Positions 1 through 5,880 of a stretch of 7,170 nt of DNA are shown here, in pieces (position 1 is the first letter of the stretch; each line of letters begins with the position of its first letter). The stretch covers positions 1 through 7,170 of the forward strand of contig JAIVJE010000040.1 of assembly GCA_020200195.1 (NCBI GenBank), given 5' to 3'. This DNA comes from Acidobacteriota bacterium (GTDB lineage Bacteria; Acidobacteriota; Vicinamibacteria; Vicinamibacterales; 2-12-FULL-66-21). The notes beneath the pieces were generated by a model. That model was not told the origin of the DNA. It was given only the letters and a program-made list of their open reading frames with translations, and did not search any database. The position numbers and the translations under genes are program-made.

Positions 1-2044
1 ACCGCAGCCTCGTGTTCACACCGACGGAATCGCTATCGGTGTCGTACTGCATGTAGCTCGACACCGAGAGATCCGGCGACACGTTGACTCGCAGTCGACT
101 CCCGACGAGCGTCTGGGTGAATCGTCCGGATTCCAGCCGACCGATGTTGCGTTCCCCGGTGAACTCGACCGTGAACAGTGGCGCAGGGTTCCAGGCTCCC
201 GTCCAGATGACCTGGTCCAAGTCGCCGTTATAGAAGTCGCCAAACCACCAGGTGACTTGCGAGTACAAGCGCCGTTTCTGCGCCGTGCCAACTTCAAGAC
301 GGTATCGCTTCCAGTGGTACGAGCCTGACGGAATGAATACCCCGTCTGCGATTTCAAACGGCTGGGCGAGCCGCTCGCCCGTCGGGTTCACGTTGAACTC
401 GAACCGGTCACCACTGCGAAAACGCCAGTTCACAGGAGCGAAGAAGACGCGGTAGCTTTCCCACCGGCCCGACAGGTCTGTTGCGACGAATGGCTCGAAC
501 TCATGAAACAGCTGTTGAATGGGTCCGCGCGACAGCCGCGTGCGATTGTTCACGGTCGCGTTGTACAGGTGCACCCCAGGCCGCGGCACGAACCCAAGCG
601 AGGGCTCGAATTCCCGTCCAATGCGCTTGTACGTCAGAGCGATGTCCCAGAGGTCGTTCGGATAGTCGATTTTCAATCCGTGGGCGGTCGCATCGCTTCC
701 AAGGTCATCACGTCCCGTCGCCAGGCCCCACACCCCGACCAGGAAGTTCTTGTTGCCGCGGAACCGCGACGTTGCGTACGTGAAATCGGCCCCGGTGAGC
801 CAGCTGCCGCTGCGTCCCAACGGGTCCCCGACTGTCGCGATCGCGCCCACCCATGACTCGCGCCAGATGTTCTGCTTCACACGGCCGACCGCCATCAGCG
901 CTTCGTGGTCGACCACCCCTCGCACGTCATTCGTGCCGACCACGAGGCCCCCGAAGTTCGTGTTGCCTGCACGACCGTTGATTTTGCTGCCTCCCAGGAT
1001 CGGCACCTCGCGGCCGCCGACCAAGCCAATGCGGCGGCTGAAGTACGGAAGCACATCCTGGTTGAGGCCCAGGCCGAACGCAAAGATGTCATCGCCTTCC
1101 AGGAAAAAGGTTCGCTTTTCGGGAAAGAACAAGGGGAACCGCGTCAGATTCGTGCGACGGGTGTCCACCTCGGTTTCGGCGAAGTCGGTGTTGACCGTCA
1201 CCGACGCGAGCACGTTTGCCCCGAGCCGCTGCGTCAGATCGAGACTGGGTTGGAACTCGCCCTCAATCGATGCATCGGGCGCGGGAATGCCGCCCCCGGA
1301 CGTAATTGACGGTCGCACGGTCAAGCCGAGACCGAGGTCGAACTCCGGGAGGCCGGTCAGCAGGCCCGCTCGGCTCGTCTGGGTCACTTGGTACTGCCTG
1401 GCCGGGAATGCCCAGCGATCAGTTTCGAGTTTCCGCTGAATGCGCCGCTGAACGTTGAAGTGCCACTCACGCAGGTCGGGATTGAAACTCAAGGTCTGAA
1501 CCGGTATCCAGATCTCCGCGCTCCATCCTGACTCGGTTCGCTGCGTCGCCGCTTCCCAGATGCCGTCCCAATCCACGTTCTCGGTTTCGCCGCCGGGATT
1601 GACCAACGCGTCGTAGCGTGCGCCGCTCGGGTTGACGGAGAAGACGTACCCCGACCGTCCGTCGAGAAACGGACCGAGGACGATCCGCACGTGGTCCTCC
1701 GAGTTGAGTGCAGCGTCACGACGAACACTGAAGCTGACGAGACCGGACGGATCCGGATCGTCACATCGGATCCCGATCAGGATCGCCTTGGCGCCTGCGA
1801 GCACTCGAACCACGGTCCGTGCCGACGCGGGCGCGCCTTCCGTCGGGTCGGTTTGCGTGAACCTATCGATCGACTCTGCCGCACTCCACTCAGGTTCGTC
1901 GAGCACACCATCGATCTTTACGCCGCTGGGGAGTAAGGCCACCCGGAGCGTGGGCGCCGGCGCGTCCTGCCCAGCGGCCGGCGCGTTGCTCAGGCCCGCG
2001 GCGAAGCCGAGTACGGCTGTCGTGATCCATCGTCGCAGTCTCAC
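1..2044 (-). CDS. CBM9-like/DUF5916 outer-membrane protein, 3' end beyond the left edge
   Basis: An uninterrupted minus-strand frame begins at GTG (2044-2042) and is still open at position 2, giving 681 visible codons. The N-terminus (VRLRRWITTAVLGFAAGL, then APAAGQ) is a signal peptide cleaved near residue 25. Residues about 40-205 resemble the family 9 carbohydrate-binding-like domain that opens these proteins (KIDGVLDEPEW at 43-53). From about residue 215 onward comes the DUF5916 region, with its hallmark stretches NTDFAETEVD (about 283-292) and FFPEKRTFFLEG (about 306-317), followed by aromatic, alternating strands typical of an outer-membrane beta-barrel. Members are usually 700-900 residues, so little is probably missing. 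The start shares GTGA with the stop of the upstream DUF1259 gene and has no Shine-Dalgarno of its own, so translational coupling is likely. The substrate is unknown. Many Acidobacteriota and Bacteroidota carry several paralogues. Family assignment is firm; a role in glycan binding or transport is a guess. Confidence 0.88.
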   Translation of the reverse strand, partial: MRLRRWITTAVLGFAAGLSNAPAAGQDAPAPTLRVALLPSGVKIDGVLDEPEWSAAESIDRFTQTDPTEGAPASARTVVRVLAGAKAILIGIRCDDPDPSGLVSFSVRRDAALNSEDHVRIVLGPFLDGRSGYVFSVNPSGARYDALVNPGGETENVDWDGIWEAATQRTESGWSAEIWIPVQTLSFNPDLREWHFNVQRRIQRKLETDRWAFPARQYQVTQTSRAGLLTGLPEFDLGLGLTVRPSITSGGGIPAPDASIEGEFQPSLDLTQRLGANVLASVTVNTDFAETEVDTRRTNLTRFPLFFPEKRTFFLEGDDIFAFGLGLNQDVLPYFSRRIGLVGGREVPILGGSKINGRAGNTNFGGLVVGTNDVRGVVDHEALMAVGRVKQNIWRESWVGAIATVGDPLGRSGSWLTGADFTYATSRFRGNKNFLVGVWGLATGRDDLGSDATAHGLKIDYPNDLWDIALTYKRIGREFEPSLGFVPRPGVHLYNATVNNRTRLSRGPIQQLFHEFEPFVATDLSGRWESYRVFFAPVNWRFRSGDRFEFNVNPTGERLAQPFEIADGVFIPSGSYHWKRYRLEVGTAQKRRLYSQVTWWFGDFYNGDLDQVIWTGAWNPAPLFTVEFTGERNIGRLESGRFTQTLVGSRLRVNVSPDLSVSSYMQYDTDSDSVGVNTRLR

Positions 2045-2967
2045 TTATTGCTGGCCGGCGTCTTCCCGAGCAGATCGACCGCCGCGCGGACAGCCTGCGC
2101 CAGCTTTGCCGCCGGACCAGTGCCGTAGTAGTGGAGGAAGATGACGACCGGTTTCACGTCGGTCATGTGGTGGTGGATCGCCACGACGTTTATACCGTTC
2201 GCGCGGAGCGCCTTGAGGACCGGTGTGACCTCGCGCTCCAGCATGGCGACGTCACCCGCAACCATGGCGTCAGCGTCTGTTCCTGCGAAGGCTGCCCACG
2301 TGTTGAGACCCATGCGAGCGTTGATGACCGCTCCGTGCTCGCGCAGGTCGATATCGGGCCGCCCGATCGTGATCTTATAGACTGGCCCGCTTTGCTCCCC
2401 TTGATGGCCAATAATCTTGGCGAGGGCCGCGCCATCGACACCGGCCGAGGCTGTGGCCGCAGCGGGAGCTGCTGGGGATGTTTGGACCCCCTTGGCTGCC
2501 TGATCGATCCGGTCGATTGCCGGCTTGAGCCGCTTCGCCAGATCCGCGGGAGTGCCCATCCCGTGCACGTGCATGTAGAACACACGCGGTTGCTCCCAGA
2601 AGAAGTGGTTGTGCAGGGCGGTCACATCCAGGCCGTTGTCGAGAATGGCCGACATGACCGGATTGACCTCGTCCTCTGTGAGCACCAGATCGCCCATCAT
2701 CACGTCGTGTCCACCTTCGCCCTTCGTGAGCGCCACCCAGCCGCCAAAGCCGAACGGCGTCGGGGCAGGACGTTGGCCGATGGTCACGCGCAGGTCGTTG
2801 CGTGGAATGTTCACCTTCAGCACGCCATCCTTGAAATCACCGGTTTTGCCGAGCGTCGTCAGTACGCTCTTGTACTCGACCGGAAGCTCCTGCGCGTACA
2901 CTGATCCGCTCGCCAGCACCGTTGCGACGAACACGAGCAATCGGCCGAAGAGTTTGAATGAAACCAT
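2041..2967 (-). CDS. Secreted DUF1259 (LppY/LpqO-family) protein with two tandem domains
   Basis: A 308-residue protein with a clear signal peptide (hydrophobic core LFGRLLVFVATVLASG, cleavage after VYA-25). The mature part is an internal duplication. Domain 1 (about 30-157) holds ALHNHFFWEQ and MHVHGMGT, with His119, 121, 133 and 135. Domain 2 (about 179-303) holds AIHHHMTDVKP and FLHYYGTG, with His265-267 and 279. An Ala/Pro/Thr-rich linker (about 160-176) joins them. This matches the DUF1259 family, also called LppY/LpqO, whose function is not established. The clustered histidines suggest metal binding, which is inference. The ATG at 2967 is preceded by GGAGA (2976-2980) at 8 nt; another ATG at 2974 is out of frame and lies only 1 nt from that site. 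It is the first gene of the leftward operon and overlaps the DUF5916 gene by 4 nt. It contains no cysteine. Confidence 0.88.
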   Translation of the reverse strand: MVSFKLFGRLLVFVATVLASGSVYAQELPVEYKSVLTTLGKTGDFKDGVLKVNIPRNDLRVTIGQRPAPTPFGFGGWVALTKGEGGHDVMMGDLVLTEDEVNPVMSAILDNGLDVTALHNHFFWEQPRVFYMHVHGMGTPADLAKRLKPAIDRIDQAAKGVQTSPAAPAAATASAGVDGAALAKIIGHQGEQSGPVYKITIGRPDIDLREHGAVINARMGLNTWAAFAGTDADAMVAGDVAMLEREVTPVLKALRANGINVVAIHHHMTDVKPVVIFLHYYGTGPAAKLAQAVRAAVDLLGKTPASNK

Positions 2968-2975
2968 CGTTCATG

Positions 2976-2980
2976 TCTCC
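2976..2980 (-). promoter_or_regulatory. Ribosome binding site of the DUF1259 gene
   Basis: On the minus strand GGAGA lies 8 nt upstream of the ATG at 2967. It decides between that ATG and the out-of-frame ATG at 2974, which would sit only 1 nt from the site. Confidence 0.6.
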
Positions 2981-3017
2981 GTTGTGTTGGGATCGCATCC
3001 GCATCCGCGTCACCCCT

Positions 3018-3047
3018 ATAGTCCGCAACGGCGCCCGGACGCGTCAA
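3018..3047 (-). promoter_or_regulatory. Candidate sigma-70-type promoter for the leftward operon
   Basis: Reading the minus strand, TTGACG (3047-3042) matches a -35 element well. After 18 nt comes GACTAT (3023-3018), a fair -10 element with the conserved A and T. An overlapping TATAGG (3020-3015) is closer to TATAAT in its first bases but would need a 21-nt spacer. The predicted transcript would start near 3010, about 40 nt before the DUF1259 start codon. Sequence resemblance is the only support. Confidence 0.35.
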
Positions 3048-3073
3048 GCGGTTAGGCCGATCCTGACGTCGAA

Positions 3074-3090
3074 TTCAGGGAATCTTCAGG
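3074..3090 (+). promoter_or_regulatory. Candidate OmpR-family operator: TTCAGG-N5-TTCAGG
   Basis: Two exact copies of TTCAGG (3074-3079 and 3085-3090) are separated by GAATC, so they repeat every 11 bp and present on one face of the helix. PhoB, PmrA and other OmpR-family regulators bind direct repeats with this spacing, and the operon immediately to the right encodes such a regulator. An inverted partial copy, CCTGA (3062-3066), lies just upstream. The site is about 85 nt before the PepSY-like start codon and 27 nt from the candidate leftward -35, so it could act on either operon. Each half-site is only 6 bp, so chance cannot be excluded. Confidence 0.4.
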
Positions 3091-3112
3091 ATGTTGCTTT
3101 GGCGAACGCCGG

Positions 3113-3118
3113 TACGAT
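3113..3118 (+). promoter_or_regulatory. Possible -10 element (TACGAT) of the rightward operon
   Basis: TACGAT fits the TAnnnT pattern and lies 22 bp after the direct repeat. There is no good -35 hexamer at 16-18 bp; TTGCTT at 3094-3099 leaves only 13 bp. A poor -35 behind an activator-type repeat is what an activated promoter would look like, but this is a weak call. Confidence 0.25.
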
Positions 3119-3122
3119 TGGG

Positions 3123-3145
3123 CGTCAGCGCAGAACGCGCTGACG
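3123..3145 (+). promoter_or_regulatory. Perfect 9-bp hairpin/inverted repeat ahead of the PepSY-like gene
   Basis: CGTCAGCGC (3123-3131) is the exact reverse complement of GCGCTGACG (3137-3145), with loop AGAAC; a G-U pair can extend it at 3122/3146. It lies between the possible -10 and the Shine-Dalgarno, so it would fall at or just after the transcription start. It could be a palindromic operator or a leader hairpin that stabilises the mRNA. No T-run follows, which argues against a terminator. Confidence 0.5.
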
Positions 3146-3161
3146 TGTGAACGTGTTCGCC

Positions 3162-3168
3162 AAGGAGG
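3162..3168 (+). promoter_or_regulatory. Strong ribosome binding site of the PepSY-like gene
   Basis: AAGGAGG ends 4 nt before the ATG at 3173. It is the best Shine-Dalgarno among the rightward genes that lie whole in the window and suggests the PepSY-like protein is made in larger amounts than the products downstream. Confidence 0.75.
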
Positions 3169-3172
3169 CACT

Positions 3173-3721
3173 ATGGGTTCAGCACTCGGTCGTCAGGTGA
3201 TTGCAGTTGCGGCTACGGGATTGCTTTTCGGCGTCGCCGGACACGCGGCCCGACAGCACGAAGACGACGCTCAGCTTGTGAAGAAGCTGTCCGCCAGCCG
3301 CCACACGATCGTCGATGGCATCCGGCAGGCCGAGAAGGCGGACGGACCAGCCATATCGGCCAAGTTCGAGATGAAGGGCGACCAGCTGATGCTCAGCGTC
3401 TACACGGCCAAGCAGGGCCGAGAGAAAGACGCGGAACACAATACGCTGATGGAGTTGATCGGCCCGGCAACGGACCCGAGCTGGAAACCTGAGACAGAAG
3501 TCTTCGCGGACAAGGAACACATTGCGCGTTCGGCCATGCAGTTGACGCTCATGCAGCTCAGTCGCATGTCGCTCGCAGACGCGATCAAGAAAGCCGAGTC
3601 GCAGCAATCGGGGATCGTGTATTCCGCAATTCCGGCAGTTCAGGGTGGGCGTCCGGTGGTGGACGTGGTCGTGGCGATGCGTGACGGTCAGAGCAAACAT
3701 GTCATGATCGACCTGAAGTGA
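3173..3721 (+). CDS. Secreted PepSY-like protein, first gene of the two-component/chrA operon
   Basis: A 182-residue protein starting at ATG behind AAGGAGG. Residues 1-25 form a signal peptide (IAVAATGLLFGVAGHA), so the mature protein is periplasmic or surface-located. The rest looks like two PepSY-type units. Residues about 33-108 contain a helix (HTIVDGIRQAEKADG) and strands around KFEMKGDQLMLSVYTA. Residues about 118-182 contain SLADAIKKAESQQSG, then IVYSAIPAVQGGRPVVDVVV and a final KHVMIDLK strand. That helix followed by paired strands ending in a V/I-D motif is the PepSY plan, though the match is divergent. Short PepSY proteins are often encoded beside OmpR/EnvZ-type two-component genes and are thought to modulate envelope sensing or protease activity. 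Here the regulator starts 27 nt downstream. No cysteines and no membrane anchor beyond the signal peptide. The domain call is moderate; a direct role in signalling is inferred from position. Confidence 0.75.
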   Translation: MGSALGRQVIAVAATGLLFGVAGHAARQHEDDAQLVKKLSASRHTIVDGIRQAEKADGPAISAKFEMKGDQLMLSVYTAKQGREKDAEHNTLMELIGPATDPSWKPETEVFADKEHIARSAMQLTLMQLSRMSLADAIKKAESQQSGIVYSAIPAVQGGRPVVDVVVAMRDGQSKHVMIDLK

Positions 3722-3727
3722 CGGTTG

Positions 3728-3742
3728 CGGCGGAGGCCGCCG
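3728..3742 (+). promoter_or_regulatory. Hairpin covering the response-regulator Shine-Dalgarno
   Basis: CGGCGG (3728-3733) pairs perfectly with CCGCCG (3737-3742) around an AGG loop. The likely Shine-Dalgarno GGAGG (3732-3736) spans the end of the left arm and the loop, so folding would partly hide it. The element ends 6 nt before the GTG start at 3749 and could keep regulator translation below that of the PepSY-like gene. Confidence 0.4.
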
Positions 3743-3748
3743 GGATAC

Positions 3749-4432
3749 GTGCAAATACTTGTGATCGAAGACGAGCAGAAGGTTGCGCGGGCCTTGCGGC
3801 AGGGGCTGGAGGGTGAGCACTACCACGTTGAGGTGGCGGAGAGCGGCGAGGACGGCTTCTTCCGCGCGCTGTCCGGATCGTTTGACGTCATCATCCTGGA
3901 TCTGATGCTGCCGGGCCGGTCGGGTCTGGAGATTCTCACGACCCTCAGGCGGCAGGGCCACCGCACGCCGGTGCTGGTCCTGACCGCCAAGGACGCCGTC
4001 CAGGATCGTGTCGTCGGTCTTGATAGCGGAGCCGACGACTACCTTGTCAAGCCCTTCGCGTTCGCGGAGCTCCTGGCGCGACTGCGTGCGCTGCTCCGAC
4101 GCGGGCGGCCCGTGGAGGCGCTGCGGCTGCGGGTTGATGATCTCGAGATGGACTTGGCAAGCCGCAAGGCAGCGCGCGCCGGGGAACCGATCGAGCTGAC
4201 GGCTCGCGAGTTCGACCTGCTCGAGTACCTGCTGCGGCACGAGGGGGAGATCGTCTCTCGAGAGATGCTCACCCGTGAGGTCTGGAAGGAGCCTTCCAGA
4301 GGCACGCCGCTGGACAACGTCATCGACGTGCATATCGCGCGCGTGAGGAAGAAGGTGGACACGGACGGGCGTGCAAAGCTCATTCACACCGTTCGGGGCG
4401 TGGGATTTCTGGTCAAACAGGGAGAACCGTGA
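3749..4432 (+). CDS. OmpR-family response regulator, CusR/CopR heavy-metal type
   Basis: A 227-residue DNA-binding response regulator, taking GTG at 3749 as start so that the protein opens VQILVIEDE, as is standard for the family. An in-frame TTG at 3725 would add eight residues lacking homology and has no ribosome binding site. Receiver domain about 1-115: acidic pair E7/D8, phosphoacceptor D51 in IILDLMLPG, switch T79 in VLTAKD, and K101 in DDYLVKPF. Winged-helix effector domain about 127-223: LTAREFDLLEYLL, the recognition-helix region NVIDVHIARVRKKVD, and the terminal HTVRGVGF hairpin. The receiver segment DAVQDRVVGLDSGADDYLVKPFAF is typical of the CusR/CopR/IrlR branch that answers copper, silver or other metals; the actual signal here cannot be read from sequence. 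Its TGA overlaps the kinase ATG by one base, so both are surely co-translated. The nearby 11-bp repeat is the obvious candidate for its binding site. Confidence 0.93.
   Translation: MQILVIEDEQKVARALRQGLEGEHYHVEVAESGEDGFFRALSGSFDVIILDLMLPGRSGLEILTTLRRQGHRTPVLVLTAKDAVQDRVVGLDSGADDYLVKPFAFAELLARLRALLRRGRPVEALRLRVDDLEMDLASRKAARAGEPIELTAREFDLLEYLLRHEGEIVSREMLTREVWKEPSRGTPLDNVIDVHIARVRKKVDTDGRAKLIHTVRGVGFLVKQGEP
4420..4425 (+). promoter_or_regulatory. Ribosome binding site deciding the kinase start
   Basis: GGGAGA lies 6 nt before the ATG at 4432 but only 3 nt before the in-frame GTG at 4429. The spacing favours the ATG, which overlaps the regulator stop as TGATG. Confidence 0.6.
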
Positions 4433-5880
4433 TGCCGCGATGGCGTCCCCGCAGCGTCCGGTTGCGACTGGCCCTTTGGTACAGCGCGGCAGTCGGCCTT
4501 GTCGTCTTGATCTATGCGGCCGGCGTGTACACGTTCGTCAGTAGGAGTCTAAGGGAGGAGCTTGATCGTTCGTTGCATGACGATTTCGAAATCGTCGAGC
4601 AATCGCTGGAGACGGCCAGAGCATCGGATGCGACGGCCTGGTCACCGGAGCAGGGGCATCACACGGATGGCTCAGAGCCGGTTCGCTGGAGTGAAGTCTG
4701 GGGTCCGGTCGGTGAACTCCGCTTCCGGTCACCCGGGTTGGAGGAGCGTCCTGCGCCGCCGACGGCGGCTGCAGGCTACGAGTACGCATCTGTCGTCGGT
4801 GCGGCGGGAATGCCGCTCAGAACGCTCAGCGGCGCTCACTCCGTCGGTGCGTCGGAGTTCGTGGTCCGCGTCACCAGATCGGAAGAAGGCGTCCGCCACG
4901 AGCTGAACGAGCTTCTGATGGGGCTGGGCCTGGGACTGCCCATTGCTGTGGTCCTAGCCGGTGTCGGCGGGTACCAGCTCGCCCGGCGAGCGCTCAGGCC
5001 CGTCGAGCACATGACGGAGCAGGCGCAGTCCATTACTGCAGACCACCTGCGAGCCCGATTGCCGGTCGACAATCCCGATGACGAATTGGGCCGGCTCGCA
5101 ACTGTCTTCAACGAGATGCTCAATCGGATCGAAGAGGCATTCGAGCGCCTGCGACGGTTTACGGCTGATGCATCACACGAACTGCGAACGCCGCTCACGG
5201 CCATCCGGAGCGTCGGCGAGGTCGGATTACGCGAGCGCGACGGCGGCGCCGCATATCGAGAGGTGATCGGGAGCATGCTCGAGGAAACGGATCGCCTCAC
5301 CGGTCTTGTCGACCGCCTGTTGTTCCTGTCGCGCGCCGATAGCGGTCGCACTTCAGTTCGACGCGGGCTCGTGCCGTTGCTAGCCCTCGCGAGGGAGGTC
5401 ACGGGACATCTTTCAGTGCTTGCGGAGGAACGGGCTCAAACGATCGACGTTGAGGGTGAAGCGTCGATCGAGGCTCGTGCGGATCCGATGCTGATTCGGG
5501 AAGCACTCATCAACCTCGTCGACAACGCGATCAAGTACAGCCCTCGAGGCGCCCGAGTTCATGTACGCGTATTTTCCGATGGACGCGAGGAGGCGGCACT
5601 CGAGGTCACCGATACCGGTCCGGGTATCGATCCGGAGCATCACGCGCGCATCTTCGAACGATTCTATCGCGTGGATCAGGGTCGTTCACGTGACCAGGGC
5701 GGCAGCGGGCTCGGGCTCGCGATCGCACGGTGGGCCGTGGCGGCAAACGGCGGGCGCATCGAACTGGAGAGTGAAGTCGGCCGGGGAAGCACGTTCCGTA
5801 TCGTTCTTGCCTCTGCGCTTCTCTCGTCACAGGTCACAGGGACGGAGCGAGCACTCCACGACTTAGGGCAGCATGGCTGA
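4432..5880 (+). CDS. Membrane sensor histidine kinase, heavy-metal (CusS-like) class
   Basis: A 482-residue inner-membrane kinase, partner of the preceding regulator. Transmembrane helix 1 spans about 13-36, a periplasmic sensor loop about 37-160, and transmembrane helix 2 about 161-184, followed by HAMP (about 182-235; RRALRPVEHM and NPDDELGRLATVFNEML). The dimerisation/phosphotransfer domain carries H249 in FTADASHELRTPLTAIRS. The ATP-binding domain has the N box NLVDNAIKYS (361-370), G1 DTGPGI (394-399), F box FERFYR (408-413) and G2 GGSGLGLA (423-430), so every catalytic motif is intact. The HAMP-H-box stretch is very close to heavy-metal sensor kinases of the CusS/CopS type. The sensor loop contains a HHTD cluster (76-79) but is not otherwise diagnostic of a ligand. 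An in-frame GTG three bases earlier is possible. The last 8 nt overlap the chrA start. The protein has no cysteine. Confidence 0.93.
   Translation: MPRWRPRSVRLRLALWYSAAVGLVVLIYAAGVYTFVSRSLREELDRSLHDDFEIVEQSLETARASDATAWSPEQGHHTDGSEPVRWSEVWGPVGELRFRSPGLEERPAPPTAAAGYEYASVVGAAGMPLRTLSGAHSVGASEFVVRVTRSEEGVRHELNELLMGLGLGLPIAVVLAGVGGYQLARRALRPVEHMTEQAQSITADHLRARLPVDNPDDELGRLATVFNEMLNRIEEAFERLRRFTADASHELRTPLTAIRSVGEVGLRERDGGAAYREVIGSMLEETDRLTGLVDRLLFLSRADSGRTSVRRGLVPLLALAREVTGHLSVLAEERAQTIDVEGEASIEARADPMLIREALINLVDNAIKYSPRGARVHVRVFSDGREEAALEVTDTGPGIDPEHHARIFERFYRVDQGRSRDQGGSGLGLAIARWAVAANGGRIELESEVGRGSTFRIVLASALLSSQVTGTERALHDLGQHG

Noticed and set aside
750..1439. Plus-strand open frames of 229 and 134 codons within 750-1439
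   Set aside because: They are antisense to the DUF5916 gene in the region of its most conserved motifs and show no family resemblance.
2131..2904. A 257-codon plus-strand open frame
   Set aside because: It lies entirely antisense to the DUF1259 gene, which has a signal peptide and conserved motifs; the antisense product is low-complexity His/Arg-rich.
2991..3009. GCATCC short tandem copies in the DUF1259 leader
   Set aside because: Two 6-bp copies in GC-rich DNA are expected by chance and have no operator-like spacing.
3094..3118. TTGCTT...TACGAT as a standard sigma-70 promoter
   Set aside because: The spacer is only 13 bp, too short for a normal -35/-10 pair; only the -10 is kept as a weak candidate.
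3725..3748. TTG at 3725 as start of the response regulator
   Set aside because: It adds MRRRPPGY before the conserved VQILVIEDE opening, lacks a ribosome binding site, and would lie within the hairpin region.
3179..4387. A 402-codon minus-strand open frame opposite the PepSY-like and regulator genes
   Set aside because: It is an antisense shadow of high-GC coding sequence: Arg/His/Leu/Gln-rich, no recognisable domain, and it lies opposite two genes with clear families.
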